64,000 nucleotides of DNA from assembly GCA_948099385.1 (NCBI GenBank), contig CANUEZ040000161.1, positions 2,294,001-2,358,000 of the forward strand. The letters run 5' to 3'. The notes under the pieces are model-generated. The model had not been told where the DNA came from and ran no database searches. It saw only the letters and a program-made list of their open reading frames with translations. A program made the position numbers and the translations under genes. Shown piece by piece: positions 44,651 through 56,939 of the stretch (position 1 is the stretch's first letter; every line of letters starts with the position of its first letter). The DNA is from Fasciola hepatica. Lineage: Eukaryota; Platyhelminthes; Trematoda; Plagiorchiida; Fasciolidae.

Positions 44651-47600
44651 TGTTGCATGTCCGAGTTTTAGTTTCCAATAGCCTGTTCCTAATTGACACC
44701 GGTGCAGCAGTAAGTGTCATTCCAAAGGAGGCAGGTGATGCAACGAACCCGTCAGTCCAACAACTCCGTGCTGCCAATGGCACTCCCATTGCTACTTACG
44801 GCCGTAAGTCACTCACACTCAAATTAGGACTACGTCGCACCTTCCGCTGGGTGTTCATAGTAGCAGACGTCCCTTATCCCATACTAGGCATCGATTTCCT
44901 GGACCATTTCGACCTCCTGATCGATGCACGAGGCCGGAGAGTTGTCGACCGGCAGACTTCTCTTTCCGTAACCGGGTCGTATTCCTCCGTGAATCACAGC
45001 ACGCCCCTATACATCGAACCGCAGGCTGAACACCCGTACGCAGACCTACTTTCAGCTTACCCGGCCATGCTAAGACAATCTGGCCCCCTTCCCGCGGTGA
45101 CCACTAACGTTTCCCACCATGTTGTCACTAAAGGACCCCCAGCATTTAGCCGACCACGTCGCTTGACCTTAGACAAGCTCCGCGTAGCACAGGCTGAGTT
45201 TGAACACATGCTAGAATTAGGCATAATACGTCGGCCCAGTAGCCCTTGGGCCTCGCCCCTTCACATGGTTCCTAAACCTAATGGCGATTGGCGCCCCTGC
45301 GGTGACTACAGGGCCCTCAACCAGGCTACTGTCCCGGACAGGTACCCCATTCCACATATTCAAGATCTTACTTCTACCCTGTTTGGTTGTTCTGTTTTCA
45401 GCAGAATCGACCTCGTCAGAGCCTACCACCAAATCCCAGTAGCAGAGGATGACATCCCTAAAACCGCTGTCACAACTCCATTCGGACTATTCGAGTTTTT
45501 GCGCATGCCTTTTGGGCTCAACAATGCAGCCCAAACCTTTCAAAGGTTTATGCATGAGGCAACACGCGGTTTGAAGAATGTCTACGTGTACTTAGACGAT
45601 ATTTTGGTGGCAAGTTCTTCAAAAGAAGAGCATATGACACACCTGCGTGCTCTTTTTGAGCGCCTTAGCCAACACGGTGTAACCATTAACCCTGCTAAAT
45701 GCGAATTAGGTAGGACGACCATCACGTTCCGAGGTCACGAAATCTCAGCCTCAGGCATACAGCCCCTGCCTGACAAGGTGGCGGCAATTCGCGACTATCC
45801 TGAGCCTCACTCTTACCGACAGTTGCGCCAATTTTCTGGTCTGGTTAACTTTTATCGCCGCTTCATCCCACATTGCGCCGAAATAATGCAGCCTCTAACA
45901 GACCTTTTACGTGGAGGTAAGCGGAAATTCATTTTTCCCGACACGGCGCAGGCAGCTTTTACTTTGATCAAGGATGCTATCGCCAACATAGCACTCCTTG
46001 CACATCCCGATCCTTCTGCTCCCCTGGCATTAGGAACAGATGCTTCGGACACGGCTGTTGGAGCAGTGTTGCAGCAATTCGTCAACAATTCATGGCAACC
46101 AATAGCTTTCTTCTCCAAGCGTCTCCAGCCTTCGGAATCCCGATATATTACGTTCAGCAGAGAACTGCTGGCAATCTATTTTGGTATCCGACACTTCCGG
46201 CACACACTCGAGGGCCAATTGTTCACAGTGTTTACAGATCATAAACCCCTAGTGTACGCCCTCCAGTCAGCTTCTGACCGATATTCGCCACGCGAGATTC
46301 GCCACTTAGACTATGTTGTGCAGTTCACTACGGACATTCGACACGTCTCTGGGGCACACAATCCCGTAGCAGACGCACTCTCACGCGTCCACAATATCGA
46401 CTACCCACTACCCATGGGCATACACCTAGAAGCAATCGCCGCAGCCCAAACGACAGATCCTGAGGTAGAGCAACTCAGACATAACAGCTCCCTGCACCTA
46501 GTGGCAGTGGCCCTTCCAACTTCGGACGTAACTATCATTTGCGATGTGTCACAAGGTCGACCCCGACCACTAGTTCCTGCCAGTTTTCGCCGACGAGTTT
46601 TTACAAGCCTTCACAACTTATCGCACCGTGGTGTAACCGCCTCAGTGAAACTAGTCACCGAGCGATTCGTCCGGCCTTGCGTCAAACGTGACGTACGTCT
46701 TTGGGCTCGTGCTTGTCTCCAGTGCCAACGAGTTAAGATACATCGTCACACCAAATCTACTTTAGGCACATTCTGCGAACCGGACGCACGCTTTCATCAT
46801 GTGCATGTGGATCTCGTGGGGCCACTTCCGCCATCCAATGGCTGCGTCTACATCCTCACTTGCGTAGATCGTTTCACTCGCTGGCCACAGGCCATACCTA
46901 TTCCTCGCCCAACCTCAGAGGAAGCTGCAAAAGCATTTCTAACCGGTTGGGTGAGTCAGTTCGGTTGCCATGCTATCGTGACCACTGATCGCGGTTCTCA
47001 TTTCGACAGCGCCTTCCACGAGCTACCAAACGCATTCGGTTGTCGACACAACAAGACGACGGCCTATCATCCTCAGGCCAATGGCATGGTGGAGCGATTC
47101 CATCGCCAGCTGAAAGCTGCCCTTCGTGCTCGTGATAATCCATTATGGAGTGAAGTTTTGCCGATCGTTCTCTTAGGACTGCGTAACACCGTTAAAGCCG
47201 ATATGGGTGTTACGGCGGCTGAACTGGTTTATGGTTGCACACTACGACTTCCAGGTGAGTTGGTTTCTCCATTACCACCTATGAGTTTTAATTACGGGGA
47301 TTATGCAAAACGGCTGTCGCACCAAATGCGGGTGATAAAGCCCACCCCACCACGAGAACAAACCCCGAGCAACTACAAACCTACCGCTCTAGCTACCACC
47401 AGCCATGTGTTTATTCGAGTAGATGCAGTGCGAACACCACTGCAGGCGGTTTACTCTGGCCCGTTCCGCGTCGTCCAGCGAAAGGAAAAGAAATACGTGG
47501 TGGACGTCGAGGGCAGGAAGGAGACCATCAGCATAGACCGCTTCAAACCAGACTTCATCGAGGCAGAACCGACCTCGAACAACCCTCTCAGTGTCCCTAC

Positions 47601-47790
47601 CTGCTCACAACCTTCGGTTAGTCGTCCCGAGTCGGCCCCTGTTACTCCCACTAACGACCCCTCGTTACCTGTTGCAACACCAAACTCCACGAAAGACACA
47701 GCTGCACCGGTCAACAGGAGAAATCGACGCGGCCGCGAGCTGCGACAGCCAACGAGGTTTTCTGAATATGTAACAGTTGTATATATTTAA
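44594..47790 (+). CDS. Element B Pol (protease-RT-RNase H-integrase)
   Basis: About 1065 codons in the -1 frame relative to gag; the frame is open from 44563, but the natural entry is the frameshift at 44593. Protease: LIDTGAAV near 44693 and ILGIDFL near 44882. [16 protein letters not shown] near 45400 and YLDD near 45591. RNase [11 protein letters not shown] near 46038, TDHKPL near 46235 and ADALSRV near 46370. Integrase: HNLSH ... CLQC (46612-46723), core acidic residues in HVDLVGPLP (near 46801), TTDRGSHF (near 46982) and [11 protein letters not shown] (near 47070-47100). A C-terminal [13 protein letters not shown] segment and basic tail follow. All expected catalytic residues are present and there is no stop, so this copy could be functional. 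Confidence 0.93.
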
Positions 47791-48324
47791 GTTTACTCTT
47801 CATATTCAACTTGTACATAGTCCTATTATGCATGAATGCACGACCACGTGGTGATCACGACAATGGTGGCGGCAGCCTGTATTGCGCCGGTATGTCCCCC
47901 TCAGTCGAATATCCGATCGCGCCTCGATGCGCAGTTTCCTTGTGTTTCTTTCCTTCCAGCTCGTCCCGTCAGACAGAACCACATGGAATTCAAGGAGCTC
48001 GCATTGCTCCAACACAGCACTCATTGGATCGCGGCTGGACTCATTTGACTCCGGAGCTGGCTTGTTTACGAGGGCAATACCAACCACAGGGACACGGAAC
48101 TTTGGGATATGCCGACAACGACAAACCCTACAACACAACCACCACTGCCAGGTCACGAACAGGATCTACCCCGGTCGGATAACATTTTGAGGAGGACGCA
48201 ATTTTGCGATCGACGCACAGCGACCAGTGCGAGTCTTGGAGAACGGCTTGTGCTGGCTTCGCTGTTGTGTTCGACCGCGGCGGGAGGCATGGAAAACGTC
48301 TCTTGCCACCGAATCCGACGTGCC

Positions 48325-48372
48325 CATCACGGGTCGAAGCCCAGCTGCGTCGGCCTTCTAGGGGGAGACCCC
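48325..48372 (+). promoter_or_regulatory. Element B polypurine tract and conserved 3' block
   Basis: AGGGGGAGACCCC directly precedes the 3' LTR. About 48 bp here are nearly the same as 30417-30464 of element A. The 534 bp between the pol stop and this block contain only overlapping short frames, which I regard as non-coding. Confidence 0.7.
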
Positions 48373-48643
48373 TGTAGTGCTACCAATAAAGCACTCGATG
48401 ACGAAGTCTAACAAATTTGTTTATTTGAACAATGACCGTTTTTGGTGGCGCCACTTGCTCCGCCTGTGTACGTCGTCTGCACGCCATCGCGCTCCTCCAA
48501 TACACACGTTGTCCCGCTCCAGCGTTTTGAGTTCTGCTTTGCGCGCTGCCGAGTATATTCGCTATCGTGTCACATACCGAGGACCACGGGCTATAGACTC
48601 TATACGGGAGCAGGTCCTGACTTAACTGAGATAAATCCTAAAC
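48373..48643 (+). repeat. Element B 3' LTR
   Basis: 271 bp, identical to the 5' LTR except for one base. Host sequence GTGGTGGC follows. Confidence 0.95.
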
Positions 48644-49240
48644 GTGGTGGCATTTATGACGTATTGACGTGCTCCACTAAACTCGCACCCAATCACACAC
48701 GCATATGAGACCCGTTCCTGCTCCACAGTCCCCAACAAACACGTAACAGTGCCCAACTTTCCTCGCTTGCCATTGAATTCATGGAAGACATTCCCCATGT
48801 GTGGCATTAGTTATAATTTACTCGCGGACCCAAACACAGTTGCCCTCAGTCACACAGTCGTACATGAAATGATTTTACGCTTCATGACCCCCATTAAAAG
48901 CTTTGCAGTACACACCATTCTTCTTTGACTTTTCGGACGATTTTTCCCGTATGTGGTACCAGTTGTGATTCGATCGTGCGCGCAGACACACCACTAATCA
49001 CCCACTTAAAGATTAAGGTCTATGCTTCATGACCTCCATCAAAAACTCCACAGAGCTGATTATTCCGCGTTCACCATTGTTAATATGGGAGATGTCTCCC
49101 GTAGGTGGTGGTTGGTCCTATTTGCCCGTATGCCACATTACCACCTCGACCATAACACACACACTCACAAGCACAAGCAGCCAATTCGCGAAGGCTCTGC
49201 CAAGGACAGCACCCATATTTCCCCTTCACCCGCGCCATCG
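48644..49240. repeat. Degenerate ~150-bp tandem repeat, 3-4 units
   Basis: Corresponding centres recur at about 48647, 48793, 48951 and 49098, with CC(C/G)(C/T)(A/G)T(G/A)(T/G)GTGG followed by a GT/TTA-rich piece. A shared TTCATGACC(C/T)CCAT(T/C)AAAA block appears at about 48882 and 49026. Spacing is 145-158 bp. The array adjoins the BEL/Pao remnant across the element B insertion and may be part of its 3' region. Confidence 0.6.
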
Positions 49241-49714
49241 GCCAGCCGTTCTCATGGACAACGCAGAGTAACATCGAGTCGGTGCGGTCACGGGATCGAG
49301 TGCTATCGTGAGCGGAATGCTGATGCCAGATGTATTAGATACGCGCACCGACAGCAGGGTCCAGGTAGGACGGGGAATCAGTACCCTTATTCCATACCCT
49401 TGGCTCTGCTAGGATTCGGGAGGAATTTGTTGGGCAGTGTAACGGCCATTTGTTGAAAATCCCCCAGAAACTCTGCAATTCCATGTTTCCTTGGCATCAC
49501 TAGCCCATTTGCACTATCTGCGCGTTTTATGCACTGTACGTTTTCATGAACCTACCTTTGTTTGTTCACGCCCGACGCTCTACCCTGTCATATCCTATTT
49601 TGGACCCGCGTGACGCACGTGCTCCTTTCTCGTACGCCGCAATTTGGTTCTCGTCTTGTGAGCCCCTGTGATCGCATAATTGGGGCTCTTATCTGTTTTA
49701 CATCACTGATAATT
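49241..49714. other. No gene recognised
   Basis: Short frames only; nothing assignable. Confidence 0.4.
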
Positions 49715-49822
49715 TATTAATCTAGTATCGTAGAATTTCACAAACAATCGAGTTCTGACTTCGGGATCCCTTGCGAATTTGGCTACGTATTGCTTTAGGG
49801 CATCTCACAGGGAACAAGCTTC
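49715..49822 (+). repeat. LTR-tail-like segment related to 33316-33405
   Basis: Shares several blocks with 33316-33391. It ends in AATTACAGAG followed by AGGTAAGCCC, which recalls family A's TTACAAATTGGTGAGCCC. I read it as the 3' end of a diverged LTR of a third CsRn1-like family, with a decayed primer site. No coding body was recognised after it. Confidence 0.4.
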
Positions 49823-50285
49823 CAATTACAGAGAGGTAAGCCCAAAGTCTAAAGGTAATACGTGGGTCCTGGACTCGACTCCGCTCTCTGGTGGAGCTGC
49901 CTGAATCATTTCAACGGGATTACCCAAAGTTGCTATGAGCAAGTCCAAATTCTGTCAAACCTTAGTCCACTTGGGCAAGCTTTGGGCAGTGCTGCTTGGG
50001 ACTTCCCGGATTTAGCGTTCATTTTATCGTACGATTTTCTCCAGTGGGTCGTCAGAAGGCGCTCTGGACAGTGAGACAGACGGAAATGGAAAGGGCTGTA
50101 AGACACAAATCTTGGCAGCTTTTAGCATCTGCTGTTTTCGGCGGGCTGGAATGTGGAATGCCATGCAATGGGGATCGGTTCGGGATACGAGCCTTTTTGT
50201 GTCTTGTGTCTCAGATGAGCTGGAAAACTGTGATTTTCGAGATTGAGTTTTTCTACTATGCTTAACCTTTTCCTGTCTTTTACAA

Positions 50286-50412
50286 TGTATGCCTGTGCGG
50301 CTCGTGATACTGCGCATACCGAATATTACTCTAAGTCATATCCGATGTCGGTATTTTGGATTCTCGGTGGCTCTGTGCGAGGTTAAGCCCATTAAATTCA
50401 TTTGACAATAAA
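50286..50412 (+). repeat. Probable 5' LTR of element D
   Basis: About 127 bp beginning TGTATGCC. Its second half, with CTGTGCGAGGTTAAGCCCATT and GACAATAAA, resembles 54550-54612 after pol. TTTGGCGTCGCTC follows, a plausible primer site, and gag starts 25 bp later. Exact ends are uncertain. Confidence 0.45.
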
Positions 50413-50439
50413 TTTGGCGTCGCTCAAAGAAGTTGAACT

Positions 50440-51470
50440 ATGATTGCTTCTGAAATGGGGCCTCTTGAAGTAAATTCCACATCCAGACAGGTCCCTAACT
50501 ACAGAGAGCACCTCGACATTTGGTGTCTGACACTTAACCACCTGAAGGATGCGAGGAAAACAACGTTTTTTCTTCATTTCATCGGGAAGGACACTTACAG
50601 TCTAGTGAAAAAGTTTTTTTCCCGGGTCCTTCCATCAGTTTACCATACGATAAGCTCAGGATCTTTATTCTGCCGTACATCAGGCCAGTCAATTCCGTTG
50701 CTGCTAAGATAGCCAAATTTAACTGCATTAGTGGACACGAAAACCAACCAGTACGTGAATTCGTCCTTTAGGTGCAGACGCAGGCAGTGAAGTGCGGCTA
50801 CGTTCTCCAGCTTGATCTCCTGCGCAGTAGGTCGATTGCTGGAATCAACCCTCCAGATTTGCAACATAAGATGTTGCTTGCATCTGATCAGACCTGTAGC
50901 GGTTGCCATCTTCGTTCATACTTTTACTGAACGCTGACTGCCAAGCGCGGTTGCCATTTGACCGTTGCTCCTGCGCACGCTCCCACGCACACTCCTAAAT
51001 ATACGCTAACCGCTATCTCTCCCAATCGCCTTCTCGTTCTCACGGGGCGCGGAGAATAACGTTCTGGTTAACATATTCTTATAGTGCCGAGCATTAGAGT
51101 AACGTGCAGGTGGTCCACGCAGCACAAAGGACCGACGCACGCGTTTACTAAGGAAACCGCGAAGTGAGGTCTAACCAACCTTACAAAAGACCTTTTATCA
51201 CACTGGCCAAATCTCTGAACGTTATCGGAAAGCAAGAACTGCCACGTTTGAACAAGCCAGTGAGTTATCGTGGCAACCAACCCCCACTTCAGCGATCCGC
51301 TCGATCGAAATCTAACCGTACAAGTTGCAGTTAGGGCAAGTGGGTTTCACATGGTCAGATGCATTCCGGTTTCAAACCTCCTGCTCGAGGAGCTACTTGC
51401 TGTGCCTAAGGTGAGGGTGGCAACATTAAAAGTGTATGTAAAAGTGGCCCCACATGTCGACTGACGATCC
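50440..51470 (+). pseudogene. Element D gag, split by a solo LTR
   Basis: It starts at ATG 50440 with YREHLDIWCLTLNHLKDARK...FIGKDTYSLVK, typical of this gypsy branch's gag. After a frameshift near 50640 it continues with AAKIAKFNCISGHENQPVREFVL (interrupted) and IAGINPPDLQHKMLLASDQ up to 50894. The family-A LTR intervenes, and the frame resumes at 51193 (FYHTGQISERYRKA). A decayed double zinc knuckle lies at about 51310-51455, ending GNIKSVCKSGP. If the LTR and one AGACC copy are ignored, the frame is continuous across the site. Stops elsewhere show it was already decaying or decayed later. Confidence 0.72.
50895..51187 (+). repeat. Solo LTR of family A inside element D gag
   Basis: Aligns with the element A LTR from TGTAGCGG to CTTACAAA, except for a 17-bp deletion near its start. 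AGACC occurs on both sides (50890-50894 and 51188-51192), a clean 5-bp target duplication. This implies insertion of a full element followed by LTR-LTR recombination. It shares diagnostic bases with the 17-kb solo LTR. Confidence 0.92.
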
Positions 51471-51551
51471 ATTCATCATCACCTGGCACTTCTCCACTCG
51501 ATACCAGTTCTTTGACGTTTGTTTAGGCCGTTTTTCTAGAGAAAGTCTCAC

Positions 51552-54482
51552 TTGCTAACCCGATATTGCATACTCCAGAGGGTAGCAAAACACAATTTTA
51601 TTGTTGACAGTGGGAGTGTAGAATCCATACTTTCACGTCAGGCTCTGGGTTGTTTATATCCCATCGCTAAGAATAATCCTACCAGTGTGACCATTCGAGG
51701 AGTTACCAAACAACAGCCACCACTTGTCTGTACTCTTATGGTTCCAGTGCATTCGCGTGACTCTGATCCTATGGAACTTGAGTTTTTGATTTCTGACTCA
51801 GAGCCTTCAGTTCTTGGTTCGAAATTTGTTCATAAATCGCACATTGACGTAACTTTCTCAACTTCTTCGCCTGATTCACTGGATATACAACAGCTTGTTT
51901 TCGAACGTTCCAAGGCTTTCGGTGGATTGCACATTCCTGGATGAAGGTTGGAGATACCTGGCGATCCCTTTTTTCTAAAGAGCAGAATGACTCCCTTTGG
52001 TTTGAGAGAAACTGTTCACCAAGAGCTGCAGTCCATGTGTGGGCACAAAATTATTAGCCTCATAGATTTGTCTAACTGAATCACATCGATTGTCACTCAG
52101 TCAAAGACCGATGGGGAGACCCCACCGGTTTGCGGTGAATACCGGTTGGCATTGAGCCGATGCTCATTGAGGAGTATATACCTAACTGAAGAACCCGAAG
52201 ACCTGCTCTACCGACTAGCAGGGTCTAGTGTATTTTCAAAGATTGACCTGAAAAAAGCATACCCGTAAATACCCACGGATAACGAATCCATCGCTTCAAC
52301 GACCATCAGTACTCCCTTCGGCTTAGCTCAATACAACATTTTGCCTTTTGGTCTCAATGCTTCCCCTGCTTTTTGCCATATTTTCCAAGGCATTGACGGT
52401 GTTCAGTCACACCAAGTTGGTATTGTTGTCCATGGTTTCACGCGAGCTGTACATGAATATTGTCCTTGTTATTCGCTGAAGCAACTCAATGGCTTCAACG
52501 TTTGCATTAACCCAGACAGGTGTATTTTTGGCGTCCCTGAATTCCCGTGTCTTAGTTACATGGTTATTGCTACAGGTTCCTCCCCAGACTCAGCACGGTT
52601 AGCCCCGCTCACTGACGTATCTTCGCTCACAAACGTTCATGAACTACATTCTATTCTTGGTGTTCTTCAGTATTATGCCCCCTTTGTTCCAAGTTTTTCC
52701 CAGCAAGCCAGTTTCCTGTTTGATATTCTGCCCACCAGTTCCTTCTTTTGGAATCAGGCCCACGTAAACATCCTTTGTAAGTTCCTATCTTACCTACAGT
52801 CCGGTGCTGTTTCTAAGCCGTTTTGCCCGAAAGATCATTCAGTTGTTATCATTAATTCATCTCCTATGGGCTAAGATGCTTTTCTGGAACAATTTGACCG
52901 GCTAGCCATTTGCATTTCAGGGAGGCTCACTAAAGCTGAACAAGGATATCCACAGACACGAAGAGAAGTCTCGGCAGTTTACTGGGCCGTCAGGCGTCTG
53001 CGTAAATATTTGATGGGCAAAAGTTCACCATAGTGACCGACTATTCGGTACTGCAGTTCATCTATCGCCCGCATCATTCATTGTCAAAATCATTAGCCGC
53101 AATGATTCAGAGATGGAATATTTCACCTAGCTCGTACGATTATGATACCGTGCATCGCACAGCTAAATATATACCACTCGCTGATCTTCTATCCAGAAGG
53201 CCGTATTCATCTTGATCATCGGTCACTCATGATTGCTTGTTGATACAACCACTACAGGTGCAGTGTGAAGATCTTGTGAAGGATTTAAAAGCTCCAGTAA
53301 TTACAGCTCTAAGTCGGGGTTGGACGTCGAACTCAGAGGAGAGATTCCCTGACTTCTACTCTCATCCCGGTGACTTGTCGATCACTCCAGGTGGACTACC
53401 GTGCCCTAACGACCGTGTGGTCATTCCTCCAATGTTCCTCCGTGTTGTATTGGCAGACCTTCATTCAGGGCTTTTGGAGGTCGATAGAATGAGATCACTG
53501 GTGTGACTTGCTGACGGCCGGAACTGGAAGCCAACATATTACATACATCTAAAACTGCAAGCAGTGTTTACATAAGACACATTCAAAACCCTCAAAGTGG
53601 CCTCCTTGGCCAGTGACCTGTGAGGCTTGGCAGCGGCTACATGTAGACTATTGTGGACCCTTCTTGGGTAAGTACTACGCTCTCATGGTCGTCGATGCTT
53701 CTTCCGGCTGGCCAGAAAGATAACTAACAATTTCACCTATGGCTGACTTCACCCTGACTGCGCTCAGGAGAGCATTCAGCAGAAAGGGAGCTCCCTTGTT
53801 GTTGTCGCTGACAGTAGAACACATTTCACCGCTACGCCCTTCGATGATTCGCAAAAGGTCTTGGCCACGAACATGCGTAAACTGCTTCACGTCTTCCAAA
53901 GTCCGATGGCCTTGCAGAGAACTTTGTATGCACGCCTAAGAATGCAGTTCATTTTGTGAATCACCATGCATTTTTGGACCTCATCGTGTCAGGGGTGATT
54001 TTCTCATGCAATATAGTAAAGCTGCACATACCGCCACTGGTGGGAGTCCTTCTCAGTTATTTAGATGCAGTGGTCTGAGAACCAACTTTAAGTGTATATT
54101 GGAAGCTAACTTCAGTTGCTTCGGAGGGAGTGCTTTCCGATGGGCGAAAGAAATTGTCACTTCGCACAACGGGACCCGGATATTCACTACACTGGATCTG
54201 GATGATCCATTCAGTCATAGACGTCAAGCTGACCAGGTACAGTTCAATGAAGAAGTTCAGCCAGAAGTAATTTTACCTGTTGTTTTACCAACTGATAATT
54301 CTGACCTAGATACCTTCGATTCCGAGAATCGGACCGAACAACCAAGTATTCAAAGTTCTGAAAGAACTCCTCCGTTGCCACAAAGAGATCATAAACACCC
54401 CCACCTCAATTCAGCATGCGGTGGATGTGATACTCAAAATGGAATCTTTCTAGTTTGCCCTACCGTATCCCGTTTGTTATAA
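51552..54482 (+). pseudogene. Element D pol remnant
   Basis: Protease with HNFIVDSGSVESIL near 51590 and LEFLISDSEPSVLGSKF near 51778. RT follows in pieces at 51950-52870: TPPVCGEYRLAL near 52115, VFSKIDLKKAY near 52230, TPFGL near 52310, and ELHSILGVLQYYAPFVPSFS near 52640. Where a YxDD active site is expected (around 52430) I see none. RNase H runs at 52880-53215, with VTDYSVLQFIY and PLADLLSRRP. Integrase: zinc region near 53440-53560, LHVDYCGPFLGKYYALMVVDASSGWPE near 53640-53722 (read across one frame), ADFTLTALRRAFS near 53742, and a C-terminal part from 54006 (HTATGGSPSQLF). It is inactive through multiple stops and frameshifts. Confidence 0.78.
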
Positions 54483-54495
54483 TGTATAATCTTAC

Positions 54496-54612
54496 TGTGT
54501 GTGACACCGGGCGCACAAAATAATACGCTTAATCCTGTTCGGTGTTTGTGTTCCTGATCTAAAGTAGTTCTGCACGGGATTAAACCCATTCAATCCGTTC
54601 GATATCATAAAG
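54496..54612 (+). repeat. Probable 3' LTR of element D
   Basis: Starts TGTGTGACACC shortly after pol. The second half (TTCTGCACGGGATTAAACCCATT) resembles the end of 50286-50412. Identity is low, which fits an old element. Confidence 0.4.
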
Positions 54613-56939
54613 ATAAACCACTGGAAAACGGAGGAGGGTTCAGCTTTCTGGAATTTTATTTACTTTGCTTGATAAGAACAGTTTCGTCGTTGAGAAAAAC
54701 CACGAGAAACCCGTGAAAAGTTTTGATTCATGTACTTCAGGGTGGCTCTAGAAAGGATCTTAAGGAACCGCGTCTTGCCTTCCTCTCCCTAAGTAGATCC
54801 GTCGGAGAATACTGATATTGGCTTGTGAAGAGGTCTTGCAAAACGAACCTTATATGCTCCCTTGGTGAAATAACTAGGAGATTTGAAGGCTGTTAGCTTG
54901 CCGATGTCACCTACCGGTACAGTGTTTATTGAGCCTTCAAGGGTAATAGTGAAAAATACACATTCTTGAGAGTTTTATTCACTGGAAAGAATTCAGCGAT
55001 ATTTTCCGAACACTAAACTTTGAGGCTACCCTACGATAAGAGATATTTTTAGAAGTGACCTCCAGGTTGCCCGTCAGGCTAGGGGAAAATGAAACATTTA
55101 TATCGATTAAAAACATTATTGGATTCTTAGATGATGCGTTTGACGCCACCCCCGTAAAGTAACAACCACCTACGCCTAGGTATATATAAACTATTTATCT
55201 TTCCTCCTGAATTGCAAGATACATCCAACACCGCTTTAATGAAGCTGTCCCTAGAAAACACCTGCGACTTTTGGCCGGACAAATAGTACATGAATCATTC
55301 TGCAGATTTTGAACTCCCGCGATGAGAACTCCCTCTTTAAGGCTTAAGCATATAATCCTCGTTCTGCCTTTATCTCCCTGCCTCTATATCGCTTGCCTCC
55401 TCCTGCTTATTGTCATAACTTGTCCGGCTGACCACCCCTATCGTTACCACCATAAGTATATCTACTTATTGTACCAGTCAAACCAAAATCACTGTCAGCC
55501 ACCGCAGTAGCAGGACCACTAAACTCCAAAGTGCACCGAGTAGCTTTCCAGTTCCTTGGGTAAATAAACTTGGAAAGGCAGACAGACATACCTCAAAAAT
55601 AGGTTGAAATCCATGTAGTCTTTCCTCTCAAGTCCACTCCGCCAATCTGCTCGTCGATCAACTGAGGCCTTTAGAGTTTGTTGAATCTGTTTCGCCTGGT
55701 TCAGCTGTGCTCGTTCATCAACACCAACCGACGCTACGTTGGACCTGTTCCACATGTTCCCAATTCATTAGAAGTTGACCACATGATTACACGATTGTCA
55801 GTTCACGTGATTCCTCAGCGCTCTCAAGATCTGCCCCTACGTCACACACACACTTACACGTACTCTGAACCTCCACTCGGTTGACTGACTGGACTTGAAC
55901 TGGACCTTCTGATTCGGGCACCAAACACTGATTGGCTGCTCTAGGCAAGCATGTAAAAAAACGCACACACACGGACGCCCATACACTGACGCCTACATTG
56001 GCACCCATGCAAGACTGTGACCTGTTCGAATCGTGACTGATCGTGCATTTTTGTGCCACAGTGAACTCCCGTCTTACTCGCTGGTCGGTCTGTCCCATCG
56101 ATCGATGTCAGAGTGTTCGCTTCTCCTTTCGCTTGTCTCTAAAATGCGCGTTTTTTTCCTTGTCTATTACCGTGGTGGTCATTTCAGTAATCGGCTTGGT
56201 GACTTGTTCCTGGGCTATTCGGCCACAGTACATGTTATCCCTTCCAAACTGTACGGAAAGAGAATAAACTGTGATTCCCTGAGGTCACCACTTTTTGAGG
56301 TTTGAACATTTACCACCAAGATTGATTATTGTTTGTGGTACCGCTGATAAACCTCCGCTGGTTGACTTGGTTTCTGAGGAGAGCGCGTCATTGCAACGTC
56401 GCCCAGACACCCGAAAGCTTGACTGTCGTTCAGTAGTTGAAGGTGCACACCTAATGGTGTCCTTGCTTGATCTAGCCTCCTTCCATCTCGTAATCAACTA
56501 ACTGTACGCTGCGAAGTTAGTGGATGCAGTTGGCTTTGAAGACTTTAGAAGCATAAGAAAGGCGAAAGATGCAACCATGTTTAATATTCCAGTCCAAACA
56601 CTTCATTTGCCGGCCAAAAATATAATCTTAAATGTTTGCCAACTCGATCTACAACCATGCCACTGTTTAAGACTCTGAAAAACTTTCCAGCGCACCACCG
56701 TCCGCTTTTGTTCCAGTTTTAACTTGAAGTAGTTGCCAGGGTCTTTATAGGCCAAAAATCTTCGGTATCAGTCAAAACTAACTTCACTAGTGTCAAGATA
56801 CTTCCTGACGAAACCTCACTGCAGAGGGACCTCCACGAGTGCCACTCCCAGAATAACAACCATGGTATAAATGTAACCAGCTATCCCCCCCAAATAATAC
56901 TCTGACATACTTATCAATGGCCATCAGCAGCAGTCACCA
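54613..56939. other. No gene recognised
   Basis: Several frames of 60-100 codons, none with a recognisable domain. The final few hundred bases may be the start of the LINE that follows. Confidence 0.4.

Larger units (their letters stand above)
43283..48643 (+). mobile_element. CsRn1-like Ty3/gypsy retrotransposon B, apparently intact
   Basis: A 5.36-kb element with 271-bp LTRs that differ at a single position (A at 43318, T at 48408, by eye). It has a primer site, an open gag, an open pol and a polypurine tract. CGTG occurs before the 5' LTR (43279-43282) and at 48643-48646, a 4-bp target duplication if the LTR ends at ...CCTAAA. Nearly identical LTRs and open frames point to very recent insertion and possible activity. 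Domains resemble element A throughout, but LTRs and leader are different, so B is a separate family. Confidence 0.95.
50286..54612 (+). mobile_element. Old Ty3/gypsy element D
   Basis: Gag, protease, RT, RNase H and integrase remnants in normal order on the plus strand, with short LTR-like ends. The coding parts contain many stops and frameshifts. Protein segments relate it to remnant E (2.8-7.9 kb) and not to A or B. A family-A solo LTR sits in gag, so D is older than that insertion. Confidence 0.8.

Noticed and set aside
47806..48411. Several overlapping frames after element B pol
   Set aside because: They overlap each other on both strands, have no domain, and lie in the 3' untranslated region.
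48441..48708. Protein frames inside the element B LTRs
   Set aside because: The same frames occur in both LTRs and arise from the LTR sequence; no domain.
48644..49240. CRISPR array
   Set aside because: Repeats are ~150 bp and degenerate with no short constant repeat and unique spacers; the window is eukaryotic.
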